Source: JAJTFW01 sp964534995
GTDB taxonomy: Bacteria > Bacteroidota > Bacteroidia > AKYH767-A > OLB10
Direction of reading: 5' to 3'
DNA: 40,527 nt
NCBI GenBank assembly: GCA_964534995.1
Contig: CAZHSC010000027.1
Location: 1-40,527, forward strand
A program made the position numbers and the translations under genes. A model generated the notes under the pieces. It ran no database searches. It had not been told where the DNA came from and saw nothing but the letters and a program-made list of their open reading frames with translations. The stretch's first letter is position 1. Each line of letters starts with the position of its first letter. Positions 9,073-18,519 of the stretch are shown here, in pieces.

Positions 9073-10323
9073 ATGCTGCGCTACGGATACAGGTGTTTGA
9101 AAATCACGATTCTGGCCTTGTCTCTGATCTTAATCTTTCAACGTTCTTCCCAGGCACAGCCGGATGGTGAGGCTTTATTTAAGTCGAACTGTACCGCTTG
9201 CCATTTGGTTACAGAAGACGTTGTGGTGGGTCCGGGATTGAAAAATGTACATACCAAGTACAAAGAAGACTGGCTGATCAAATGGATTAAAAATTCTTCG
9301 GCACTGATCAAAGCGGGCGACCCTGCGGCTGTTAAAGTGTATGAGCAATTTAATAAGGTGGCCATGCCTGCTTTCAACTTAAGCGATGATGAGATCAAGG
9401 CCATCATTGCCTACATGAAGGCGGAAAGTGAAAAAGCGCCTGCTGCACCCGCTCCGGGGGATGCAGGCGCCACTGCTGCAACAGATGGCGCCGCCTCTAA
9501 AAGTGATAATTTCCCGACGGTCCTTTTACTGGTTACCATATTGCTTGTTGCGCTGTATGCCATACTTACCAAAGTTCAGAAGGGCCTTAAGCGCATCGTT
9601 GATCAGCGTGAAGGGCTTCCTGAGCCTGTAGTTTTGAAAGGTAAGGCGGGTGTCAAACACTGGATCCGTGAACATAAGAAACTCATCGCCGTAATTTTAA
9701 TTATTGGCGCCACCTGGGGAAGTGTTGCCGGATGGAATGCATTGGCCGGTATCGGAATACAGCAGGGATATACCCCTGATCAACCCATCAAGTTTTCGCA
9801 TAAACTGCATGTGGGTCAAAATAAAATTGATTGCCGTTACTGCCACTCGGGCGCGGAAAAGTCCAAAAATGCCGGCATCCCTTCGCCCAACCTTTGCATG
9901 AACTGCCATAAGTATGTGAAGAAAGGACCGGTATATGGAACCACGGAGATAGCTAAAATTTACGAAGCCATCGGCTGGGATGTTGATAAGCAGCAATACA
10001 CCGGAAAGCAAAAGCCGGTGAAATGGGTACGCATTCATAACCTTCCCGACCTGGCTTATTTTAATCACTCCCAACACGTGAAAGTAGGCGGCGTGGCATG
10101 TGAAACCTGCCATGGTCCGGTGGCGGAGATGGATGAGATGCAGCAGTTTTCTCCTCTAACCATGGGATGGTGTATACAGTGTCACCGTGACACCCAGGTG
10201 AAAACGGACGGCAACGCTTACTATAAAGAAGTACACGAAAAAATGAAGAAGCAATATGGCGATGATGTGAAACTGACTGTTGAGAAGTTGGGTGGAACAG
10301 AATGCGCACGTTGCCATTATTAA
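9073..10323 (+). CDS. actA: Alternative complex III subunit A, hexahaem cytochrome c
   Basis: Haem subunit of ACIII, the menaquinol:cytochrome c oxidoreductase that replaces the bc1 complex. The 416-residue protein has an N-terminal hydrophobic export signal, a monohaem cytochrome c domain (CTACH at 40-44), and two hydrophobic segments near residues 148-168 and 200-222. A cytochrome c3-like part follows with five CxxCH sites at 254, 275, 343, 367 and 411, the last five residues before the end. This makes six haem sites, one more than the pentahaem ActA described for well-studied ACIII, because the N-terminal cytochrome domain is fused on. It is the first gene of the operon, with a good -7 element upstream, and lies 75 bp before actB. 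Stop TAA. Confidence 0.93.
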   Translation: MLRYGYRCLKITILALSLILIFQRSSQAQPDGEALFKSNCTACHLVTEDVVVGPGLKNVHTKYKEDWLIKWIKNSSALIKAGDPAAVKVYEQFNKVAMPAFNLSDDEIKAIIAYMKAESEKAPAAPAPGDAGATAATDGAASKSDNFPTVLLLVTILLVALYAILTKVQKGLKRIVDQREGLPEPVVLKGKAGVKHWIREHKKLIAVILIIGATWGSVAGWNALAGIGIQQGYTPDQPIKFSHKLHVGQNKIDCRYCHSGAEKSKNAGIPSPNLCMNCHKYVKKGPVYGTTEIAKIYEAIGWDVDKQQYTGKQKPVKWVRIHNLPDLAYFNHSQHVKVGGVACETCHGPVAEMDEMQQFSPLTMGWCIQCHRDTQVKTDGNAYYKEVHEKMKKQYGDDVKLTVEKLGGTECARCHY

Positions 10324-10398
10324 AAATAAATCAAACAATACTGTTGCTATTGCTGACAGTGAATAAATAAAACCCTGGTATAACCCACCAAGTCCGTT

Positions 10399-13300
10399 AT
10401 GGAGAAACGATATTGGAAAGGAGTTGAAGAACTCAATAATGATCCTGAGTTTATACGCCTTCGCGACAATGAGTTCTTTGAACACTTACCCCTGGATGAA
10501 AGTCTGCAGAAGAAGGCAGATTCCACTTCATCCACAAGTCGCAGAGATTTCCTGAAATTCCTTGGATTCAGTGTTGCCGCGGCCTCTCTGGCTGCCTGCG
10601 AAGCACCTGTTAAAAAGGCAATCCCTTATGTAGTTAAACCGGAAGAGGTAACGCTGGGAGTCCCTAACTATTACGCATCTACGTATGCCGATGGTTCGGA
10701 CTATTGCAGCATCCTGGTTAAAACACGTGAAGGAAGGCCCATCAAGATAGAAGGGAATGAGCTTTCTGCCGTTACCGGTGGAGCGGCGAATGCCCGCGTT
10801 CAGGCATCGGTTCTGAGCCTGTATGACAGCGCCCGTCTTCAACAGCCCATGGCGAATAAAAAGCGTGTTGACTGGGATAAGGTGGATGCTGATATCGTGT
10901 CTAAACTGACCAGCCAGAGTGCCGCAGGAAAGAAGATAGCCATCGTAAGTTCATCCATCGTGAGCCCTTCGGCTAAGCAGGCCGTTAGTGATTTCATGGC
11001 AAAGTACCCTGGTTCTTCTCATGTCGTGTATGATGCCGTTTCCGGTTATGGTATTATCAGGGGAAATGAGCTTTCTTTCGGTAAAGCCGTTATTCCTTCT
11101 TACAGTTTCGACAAGGCGGAAGTGATAGTAAGCTTCGGTGCCGATTTTCTTACCAATTGGTTGTCGCCGGTTGAATTTGCACGTCAGTACGGGGAAACCC
11201 GCAAACTGCGTAATGGTAAAAAGACGCTTTCCAGACATTATCAGTTTGAAGCCATGCTCAGCCTCAGCGGTGCCAATGCCGACCATCGCTAGAAAATAAA
11301 ACCCAGCCAGCAGTCGGCGGTGGTAGCTTCCCTGTATAATAAGATCGCGGCCCGCAGCGGTGCCGCTACGGTAAGCACCTCTTCCACCCCTTATGATAAA
11401 AATCTTGAAAACCTGGCCGGCGAACTACTGAGCGCCAAGGGTAAAAGTGTGGTCATCAGCGGCTCTAACGATCCCAATGAACAGGTTATCGTTAACGCCA
11501 TCAATCACCTGCTTGGAAATTACGGAACTACCCTCAACCTTGACCGCTCCAGCAACCTGAAAAGCAGTAACGACGCGGCTGTGGCTACTTTGTTGAGTGA
11601 TATGAACAGCGGCAATGTGGGTGCTGTTATTTTCTGGAATTGCAATCCTGCCTATTCAATGCCCGATGCCAAATCGTTTGCGGCGGCGCTGGCAAAAGTG
11701 CCGGTGAAGGTTTCCTTCGCCGACCGTGAAGACGAAACAGCAGCCCTCTGCGATTATATCTGTCCCGACCACCATTACCTGGAGTCATGGGGTGACGCGG
11801 AACCATATAAAGGATCCTTCAGCCTGATGCAGCCTACCATACGTCCTTTGTTTAATACACGTCAGGCTGCCGAGAGTATCATGAAGTGGGCAGGTGTAGC
11901 CCAGGCCGATTATTACTCCTATGTGCGTGAATACTGGAGGGTACATGTATACCCGATGCAAAGCGATATCAGCTCCTTTGATGCTTTTTGGACTAAATCA
12001 TTGCGGGATGGGGTATTTAGTGCGTCCTTCGTAATGGGAGGCACCAGTACCTTTTCTGGGGATGTCAATGCCGCTGCAGCGCAGCTGACCAAACCTGCAA
12101 GTGGCATCGAACTGTTAACCTATGAAAAAGCCGGTATCGGCAATGGAGCCTTTGCCAACAACCCCTGGTTGCAGGAGTTGCCTGACCCCATTACCAAAGT
12201 ATGCTGGGATAATTATTTTGCCGTTCTGCCTTCCTTCGCTGAGAAAATGGGATGGAGGCAGGGTACCGTGATCGAAGTGAAATCTGGATCCGCCAAGGTG
12301 AAGGGACCCGTTTTGTTGCAGCCCGCCATGGCCGATGAAACCATCGCAGTCGCCCTTGGTTACGGACGTACCGCCACCGGTAAAGCGGGCAATAATGTAG
12401 GTGTAAATGCCTATCCTTTTGTAAGTATTTCCAATGGGGTGTTTAAATATTCAGCCAGCGGCGTCAATGTAAACAAGACGGTGGAGGATGATTATAAGCT
12501 GGCAGCAACCCAAACCCATCATACCATGATGGGTCGTGATATCGTAAAAGAAACCAGTCTGGCAGCCTGGCTCAAGGATCCTTCTTCCGGAAACCACGTG
12601 CACCTTATTGAATCCCCATATGGACCTAAGAAACCGGAGGAACTGGATTTGTGGGCGACGGAAAAAAATCCTGCACATGAACGCCCGAACCACGCCTGGG
12701 GACTGGGAATTGACCTGAACAGCTGCATCGGTTGCGGCGCCTGTGTCATCGCCTGTAACGCCGAGAACAATGTGCCGGTGGTAGGTAAAGATGAAATCGG
12801 CCGTTCACGTGAAATGCACTGGATACGTATTGACCGCTATTACAGCAGTGACACCAATAAAGAGAACGCGGCCGAAAAGGGCCTCGGTAAACTGGATATG
12901 TACGGTGAAATGGAAATTCCGGCCGCCGATAATCCCCAGGTGATGTTCCAGCCTGTAATGTGCCAGCATTGCAACCACGCACCCTGCGAAACGGTGTGCC
13001 CGGTGGCTGCTACTACGCACAGTTCCGATGGCTTGAATATGATGGCCTATAATCGTTGTGTGGGAACAAGGTATTGCGCCAACAACTGCCCGTACAAAGT
13101 GCGCCGTTACAACTGGTTTAAGTACAGCGATAATGAGCAGTTCCCCTATAACATGAACGATAGCCTGGGTAAGATGGTATTGAATCCTGATGTTACCGTT
13201 CGTTCACGCGGGGTGATGGAAAAATGCTCCATGTGCGTACAACGGATTCAGTATGGCCGCCTCGAAGCTAAAAAGGAAAACAGGAAAGTAAAGGACGGTG

Positions 13301-13506
13301 AAATCAAAACCGCCTGCGCGCAATCCTGTCCTACCAATGCCATCATCTTTGGTGATTTCAACGATGCCAACAGCCAGTTGAGTCAGCTCTTCAAAGATGA
13401 ACGCAGCTATCATCTGCTTGCCGAGGTGAAGACAAAGCCCTCAGTATTCTATCAAACAAAGGTGTGGAACCGTCCGGCCACGGAATCAGCCAAGCACCAT
13501 TCTTAA
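10399..13506 (+). CDS. actB: Alternative complex III subunit B, interrupted by an in-frame TAG
   Basis: Iron-sulphur subunit of ACIII, related to molybdopterin oxidoreductases but thought to lack the cofactor. The N-terminus has a twin-arginine motif (SRRDFLKF, Arg48-Arg49) and a possible lipobox cysteine (LAAC, Cys67). A molybdopterin-oxidoreductase-like part runs to about residue 740. A ferredoxin-like part begins with CIGCGACVIAC at 776 and continues through CQHCNHAPCETVCP, CVGTRYCANNCP, CSMCVQR and CAQSCP, fitting three [4Fe-4S] and one [3Fe-4S] cluster. Codon 298 (11290-11292) is TAG. The frame continues unchanged after it, and both sides read as normal ActB sequence, so this is one gene of about 1035 residues rather than two. 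Without readthrough the product would lack every cluster. Stop TAA. Confidence 0.9.
11290..11292 (+). other. In-frame amber codon inside actB
   Basis: TAG following Asp-His-Arg and followed in frame by Lys-Ile-Lys-Pro-Ser-Gln. No frameshift accompanies it. The only nearby restart is GTG at 11320, with no ribosome binding site before it. A single-base sequencing or consensus error from a sense codon, or a real nonsense mutation, would explain it. Confidence 0.95.
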
Positions 13507-13542
13507 TCGAAAAAATAACCTCCAGTATAGTATTATTCCCCT

Positions 13543-14943
13543 ATGCAGAAAGAATCGGAACTTCGCCCGCCATTGATACTTGGTAACAAGACATGGCACG
13601 ACATCTCAGAAGATGTTTGTCGCCCGGTGGAATCAAAAGCCAACAAATGGTGGTGGCTGGCTTTCACACTATCACTCCTTGCCTTTTTGTGGTGGGTGAT
13701 CGCGGTATCGTATACCGTCGGCACCGGCCTCGGCGTTTGGGGCCTCAACAAAACAGTAGGCTGGGCCTGGGATATTACCAACTTCGTTTGGTGGGTGGGT
13801 ATTGGTCACGCCGGAACCCTGATTTCGGCCATCCTTCTCCTCTTCCGCCAGAAGTGGCGCCTTTCCATCAACCGCTCCGCTGAGGCGATGACGATCTTCG
13901 CGGTAATCTGCGCGGCGAGTTTTATCGTTTCCCACATGGGACGCCCCTGGGTAGCCTACTGGCCTCTGCCATTGCCCAACCAGTTCGGGTCGCTGTGGGT
14001 GAATTTCAACTCACCGCTGGTGTGGGACGTTTTCGCCATCTCGACTTATTTCAGCGTTTCTCTGGCGTTCTGGTATACAGGTCTGATTCCTGACTTTGCG
14101 GTAATCCGTGACCGTGCCAACACCAAATGGCGCAAGCGGATTTATACCATCCTGAGTTTCGGATGGGTGGGTACCGCTAAAAACTGGCAACGTTTTGAAG
14201 AGGTTTCTCTCGTGCTGGCCGGCCTCTCAACACCCCTGGTGCTTTCCGTGCACTCGGTAGTATCCATGGACTTCGCCACCTCGGTAGTACCTGGATGGCA
14301 TACTACCATCTTTCCGCCCTACTTCGTTGCCGGTGCGATCTTCTCGGGATTTGCCATGGTGCAAACCCTGCTGATTATCGTACGCAAAGTGCTGACCCTC
14401 GAGGATTACATCACCATTTACCACATTGACATGATGAACCGGATTATCCTGATTACCGGTTCTATCGTGGGTGTGGCCTATATTACTGAGTTCTTCATCG
14501 CCTGGTACAGCGGCGTGGAGTATGAACAGTACGCCTTCATCAATAGGGCTACCGGTCCATACTGGTGGGCTTACTGGAGTATGATGACCTGCAATGTAAT
14601 TACGCCCCAGCTCTTCTGGTCGAAGAAACTGCGCGAAAGCGTATTCGCCACTTTCGTTATTTCCATCTTCGTGAACATAGGGATGTGGTTTGAGCGTTTT
14701 GTGATTATCGTTACTTCACTGCACAGGGATTATCTCCCCAGCAGCTGGACCATGTATTCACCTACCTGGGTGGAAGCGGGAATCTTCATCGGGTCACTGG
14801 GTTTATTCTTTACCTGTTTCCTGCTCTTCGCCCGTGTTTTCCCGGTAATTGCGATGAGCGAATTAAAAACGATCATTAAATCATCTTCTGAAGGCGCCAA
14901 GAAAAAGCAGGCTTCTGAAGCAAAACATGAAATCAACGCATGA
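13543..14943 (+). CDS. actC: Alternative complex III subunit C, NrfD-like quinol-binding membrane subunit
   Basis: Integral membrane subunit of ACIII in the NrfD/PsrC family, where menaquinol is oxidised. The 466-residue protein begins with a soluble stretch (LGNKTWHDISEDVCRPVES) and then has about ten hydrophobic helices, starting near residue 37. Typical NrfD features are visible, such as GHAGTLISAILLLFRQKWR in the first half and SMDFATSVVPGWHTTIFPPY in the middle. It lies 36 bp after actB, and its stop overlaps the actD start in the sequence ATGA (14940-14943), so the two are translationally coupled. The ActC and ActF subunits are distant homologues; gene order identifies this as ActC. Stop TGA. 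Confidence 0.93.
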   Translation: MQKESELRPPLILGNKTWHDISEDVCRPVESKANKWWWLAFTLSLLAFLWWVIAVSYTVGTGLGVWGLNKTVGWAWDITNFVWWVGIGHAGTLISAILLLFRQKWRLSINRSAEAMTIFAVICAASFIVSHMGRPWVAYWPLPLPNQFGSLWVNFNSPLVWDVFAISTYFSVSLAFWYTGLIPDFAVIRDRANTKWRKRIYTILSFGWVGTAKNWQRFEEVSLVLAGLSTPLVLSVHSVVSMDFATSVVPGWHTTIFPPYFVAGAIFSGFAMVQTLLIIVRKVLTLEDYITIYHIDMMNRIILITGSIVGVAYITEFFIAWYSGVEYEQYAFINRATGPYWWAYWSMMTCNVITPQLFWSKKLRESVFATFVISIFVNIGMWFERFVIIVTSLHRDYLPSSWTMYSPTWVEAGIFIGSLGLFFTCFLLFARVFPVIAMSELKTIIKSSSEGAKKKQASEAKHEINA

Positions 14944-15467
14944 GCGCAAAAAATAAAAAATTCGTTTACGGCATCTTCAACGACGATGAGGTTGTGATGA
15001 ATGCCATTCCGGCACTGAGAGGTCAGGGTCTGCGTGTAAAGGATGTTATCTCCCCCTTTCCGATTCACGGATTGGACCACGCGCTCGGTCTTGACCGGAC
15101 CCGTATTTCCATCACCTGTTTTCTCTATGGGATGACGGGATGCAGCCTGGCCTTGTTAATGATGTATTACATGAACATTTTTGACTGGCCCATGGACATA
15201 GGAGGTAAACCCAGTTTCGCTTTTTATAAAAACCTGCCGGCCTTTATTCCGGTGACTTTTGAGAGTACGGTACTCTGCGCCGCGCATGGAATGGTGATCA
15301 CCTTCCTGCTGCGTAGCAAGCTCCTGCCGGGCGTAGAACCGCATGTGGTACATCCCCGTATGTCAGACGATCATTTCGTGATGGCTGTTCAGATAACAGA
15401 TGACAATGAAGCAGCGAATGTTGAATCAAAGCTCCGTGCTGCCGGTGCAATAGAAACTAAAAAGTAA
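14940..15467 (+). CDS. actD: Alternative complex III subunit D, DUF3341 protein
   Basis: Accessory membrane subunit of ACIII (DUF3341). The 175-residue protein starts with a soluble part reading KKFVYGIFNDDEVVMNAIP and ISPFPIHGLDHALGLDRTR, then has two membrane helices (about 57-79 and 98-122) joined by the conserved loop WPMDIGGKPSF, and ends with a soluble tail. The start overlaps the actC stop by four bases. Subunit D has no cofactor; it helps hold the membrane part together, as known from ACIII structures. Length is normal. Stop TAA. Confidence 0.92.
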   Translation: MSAKNKKFVYGIFNDDEVVMNAIPALRGQGLRVKDVISPFPIHGLDHALGLDRTRISITCFLYGMTGCSLALLMMYYMNIFDWPMDIGGKPSFAFYKNLPAFIPVTFESTVLCAAHGMVITFLLRSKLLPGVEPHVVHPRMSDDHFVMAVQITDDNEAANVESKLRAAGAIETKK

Positions 15468-15487
15468 AACACCGAGAAATTATCTCT

Positions 15488-16132
15488 ATGAATAAGCCCG
15501 CTGTGTTCCTTACTGCCCTTGCAGGCGCTGTTGTTGTTCTGATGACATCCTGCGGCAAGGATCCTAAGGACCCCGGTATTGTATTTATGCCGGATATGTA
15601 CGAATCCCCATCGTACGAAGTATATTCTTCCAACCCCAACTTCCCCGACAGCATCACGCTGCAGGCTCCTGTGAAGGGTACGGTTCCCCAGGGATATACC
15701 TTTTTTGACTATCCTTCCACCAACGAAGGCTACGAAGCTGCCGGACGTGATGTGAAGAATCCGCTGCCTGCCACTCCCGAAAACCTGGCCGAGGGCGAGC
15801 GCCTCTTTGGAATCTATTGCATTGTTTGCCACGGAGAAACCGGACTCGGTGACGGCAACCTTGTTGCGATTGGTAAGTTCCCACCTCCTCCAAGCTATGC
15901 TACCGGTGTGTCCAGCCGTGGAGGCAATATGAAAGACCTCAGCGACGGGAAAATATTTCATACAATTACGTATGGCATCAACCTGATGGGTTCGCATGCC
16001 TCTCAGATAAACCCCGAAGAAAGATGGAAGATCGTAATGTTCGTCCATAAGCTTCAGGGTAATGCCGTAGCCACTGCCAGTGGCGATACCACCGCCAAAG
16101 ACACTACCGCTGCCACCGTAATGGCGAATTAA
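15488..16132 (+). CDS. actE: Alternative complex III subunit E, monohaem cytochrome c lipoprotein
   Basis: Periplasmic cytochrome c lipoprotein of ACIII, which takes part in passing electrons towards the oxidase. The 214-residue protein has a lipoprotein signal with lipobox LMTSC (Cys22), a linker, and a cytochrome c domain with haem site CIVCH near residue 117 and a likely distal Met ligand in GINLMGSH. The tail is rich in Thr and Ala. It lies 20 bp after actD and 19 bp before actF. With the six sites of ActA, this gives seven c-type haem sites in the complex. Stop TAA. Confidence 0.92.
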   Translation: MNKPAVFLTALAGAVVVLMTSCGKDPKDPGIVFMPDMYESPSYEVYSSNPNFPDSITLQAPVKGTVPQGYTFFDYPSTNEGYEAAGRDVKNPLPATPENLAEGERLFGIYCIVCHGETGLGDGNLVAIGKFPPPPSYATGVSSRGGNMKDLSDGKIFHTITYGINLMGSHASQINPEERWKIVMFVHKLQGNAVATASGDTTAKDTTAATVMAN

Positions 16133-16151
16133 TAAAACTGAAAAAGAATTT

Positions 16152-17411
16152 ATGGGACATCACGGACATATCGAAGTTAAAAGTACAATGCCATACGAGT
16201 TCACGTCGCGTAATAAGATGATAGCGATTGTGATGATCGTGATCGGGCTTGTGTCGGTCATCGCTCAGTTTGCCACGCACCATGAGCAGACCTGGGCTAA
16301 TCTCCTCTGGAATAATTTTATTTTCATGGCCATCGCGCTCTGCGCCACTTTCTTCCTGGCCGTACAATACGTAGCCGAAGTAGGATGGAGCGCCGTAATT
16401 AAAAGGCCGCTGGAAGCCATGGGGCAATACCTGCCTGTGGCAGGAATCATCATGATTATCATTATTGCACTCGGTGGTAAGTCCTTGTATCACTGGATGG
16501 AAAGCGGGATTACTGATCCCAACGCGCCCAATTATGACGAAATCATTGCCGGCAAAAGCGCCTTCCTCAATCCTGCCTTTTTCTGGATTCGCGTCATCGC
16601 TTACTTCGCCATCTGGAGTTTCTTTGCACGTTACTTCCGTAGCAACTCCCTGCAGATGGACGCCAGTCCTAACCTGGGCGCCTATCTGAAAAATAGGAAA
16701 TTCGGTGCCGCTTTCCTCGTACTTTTTGCCGTAACCGAGTCACTGATGTCATGGGACTTCATTATGTCGCTCGAATCCCACTGGTACAGCACGCTGTTCG
16801 CCTGGTATACCTTCGCCGGAATGTTCGTTACCTCCCTGGCCGCCCTTGCTTTTATCGTGACCTACCTCCAGCACCGCGGATATATGCAGGAAATCACCGA
16901 ACACCATCTGCATGATATTGGTAAGTTTATGTTCGCCTTTAGTATTTTCTGGACCTACCTCTGGTTTTCACAGTTCATGCTGATCTGGTATTCTAATATT
17001 TCTGAAGAAGTAACCTATTTCATGCTGCGCCAGGATCACTATCGTGGAATATGGCTGGCTGCCTTCTTCATCAATTTCATTGCCCCCTTCCTGATTCTGA
17101 TGACCCGCGATGCCAAGCGGAAGAAGTACCTGCTTATGTTCATGTCCGTCATCATCTTTTTAGGACACTGGTTGGATTTCTACATCATGGTGATTCCAGG
17201 ATCTATGGTAACTGCCAGCCACCATGCTGCCGCGCATGCAGCGGAAGGCGCTCACGGAATGATATTCGGAAGCATTGGCCTTATGGAAATTGGTACCACC
17301 ATCGGGTTTATGGGTCTCTTCTCCTACGTTACCCAGCTATTCCTCAGTAAGTCACCACTGGTGGTAAAGCATCATCCGATGATGGAGGAAAGCCTGCATC
17401 ACGCTATCTGA
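16152..17411 (+). CDS. actF: Alternative complex III subunit F, membrane subunit
   Basis: Second large membrane subunit of ACIII, distantly related to ActC, proposed to contribute to proton movement. The 419-residue protein has about ten hydrophobic helices, beginning with KMIAIVMIVIGLVSVIAQF. Conserved polar helix residues are seen in ESLMSWDFIMSLESHWYST and FIVTYLQHRGYM. The N-terminus (MGHHGHIE) and the loop near residues 355-370 are rich in histidine. It follows actE by 19 bp and precedes coxB by 41 bp. Gene order and length identify it. Stop TGA. Confidence 0.92.
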   Translation: MGHHGHIEVKSTMPYEFTSRNKMIAIVMIVIGLVSVIAQFATHHEQTWANLLWNNFIFMAIALCATFFLAVQYVAEVGWSAVIKRPLEAMGQYLPVAGIIMIIIIALGGKSLYHWMESGITDPNAPNYDEIIAGKSAFLNPAFFWIRVIAYFAIWSFFARYFRSNSLQMDASPNLGAYLKNRKFGAAFLVLFAVTESLMSWDFIMSLESHWYSTLFAWYTFAGMFVTSLAALAFIVTYLQHRGYMQEITEHHLHDIGKFMFAFSIFWTYLWFSQFMLIWYSNISEEVTYFMLRQDHYRGIWLAAFFINFIAPFLILMTRDAKRKKYLLMFMSVIIFLGHWLDFYIMVIPGSMVTASHHAAAHAAEGAHGMIFGSIGLMEIGTTIGFMGLFSYVTQLFLSKSPLVVKHHPMMEESLHHAI

Positions 17412-17452
17412 AAATTAAAGCAATCTAAAATTTAAAATATTAAATATACGAT

Positions 17453-18466
17453 ATGAATCTCTTGCTCACTCTGGCAATCGTGTTTGGTGTCCTGGTGCTT
17501 ATACGCATCGCTAACGTTGCGCAAATGGCTGCGGAGCTCTCCGGAGAAAATGAAGAAGATGAACAGGACAAATCAAACAAATGGAATGCAACCGGATTCC
17601 TTTTGTTCATGATTTTCGGGCTGGCGCTGCTGACCTGGAGTACCCTGGAGTGGTTGCCCCTGACCCTGCCGGTAGCCGCTTCCGAACATGGTGTGGAAGT
17701 CGATAACCTGATGAATATTAACTGGGCGGTGTTGATTGTCGTATTCTTTATCACGCAGTTCCTCTTGTTCTGGTTTGCCTATAAATTCAGATATAACCGT
17801 AACAGGAGATCCTTTTATTTCCATGACAACAATAAACTGGAAGCTTTGTGGACCATTGTTCCCACCATAGTGTTGGCAGGATTAATTGTTACCGGTTTGG
17901 TTGAATGGAATAAAATTACCGACCGCGCTGAGATGAGTAAAGGCATCAAGATTCAGGTATATTCCAAGCAATTTGATTTTACCACGCGGTATGCGGGTAA
18001 GGATAATGAACTGGGCTCTTCATTTTTCAAGAACATCACCGATGAAAACCCGCTGGGTGTTGATAGCTCAGATCCCAAAGCGAAGGATGATAAAATTTCC
18101 AAGGAGCTGGTGATGCCGGTGGGTGAAGAAATTGAGCTGGTCATCAATTCACGGGATGTGATCCATTCCGTTTATCTCCCTCATTTCCGGGTGCAGATGA
18201 ATGCCGTGCCCGGTATGACCACCCGCTTTCATTTTAAGCCAACGGTTACGACGGCAAAGATGAAGGAGATTACAGGGGATGATAAATTTGAATACATCAT
18301 GTTGTGCAACAAAATCTGCGGTGTTGCGCATTACAATATGAAAATGCCGGTGCGTGTAGTTGAAAAGGACGAGTATAAAAAATGGTTGCTGAAGGAAAAG
18401 AAAGTGTTCACCAAATCACCTTCGGCGCCCACTGCGGACGCAGGCAATCCTGCAGCGGCCAAATAA
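17453..18466 (+). CDS. coxB: Cytochrome c oxidase subunit II
   Basis: Subunit II of a haem-copper oxidase, carrying the CuA centre that receives electrons from ACIII or cytochrome c. The 337-residue protein has an extra N-terminal hydrophobic segment (residues 1-20), two further membrane helices (about 45-66 and 85-105), and a periplasmic cupredoxin domain. The CuA ligands are complete: Cys285, Cys289, His293 and Met296 in CNKICGVAHYNM, plus the upstream His in DVIHSVYLP. An Ala/Pro-rich tail follows. Position directly after actF, with no terminator between, fits the ACIII-oxidase supercomplex known in Flavobacterium. Stop TAA. Confidence 0.95.
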   Translation: MNLLLTLAIVFGVLVLIRIANVAQMAAELSGENEEDEQDKSNKWNATGFLLFMIFGLALLTWSTLEWLPLTLPVAASEHGVEVDNLMNINWAVLIVVFFITQFLLFWFAYKFRYNRNRRSFYFHDNNKLEALWTIVPTIVLAGLIVTGLVEWNKITDRAEMSKGIKIQVYSKQFDFTTRYAGKDNELGSSFFKNITDENPLGVDSSDPKAKDDKISKELVMPVGEEIELVINSRDVIHSVYLPHFRVQMNAVPGMTTRFHFKPTVTTAKMKEITGDDKFEYIMLCNKICGVAHYNMKMPVRVVEKDEYKKWLLKEKKVFTKSPSAPTADAGNPAAAK

Positions 18467-18519
18467 TATTTTGCGGATAAGAGTAAATACAATAACAGAT
18501 AAGAGACAAAAATCACACA

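Noticed and set aside
11320..13506. Separate gene for the second part of ActB starting at GTG 11320
   Set aside because: Same frame as the upstream part, no ribosome binding site, and the break falls inside the molybdopterin-oxidoreductase-like domain rather than at a domain boundary. One interrupted gene is more likely.
15389..16048. 219-codon minus-strand frame
   Set aside because: Antisense to actD and actE within the operon; no domain or signal seen.
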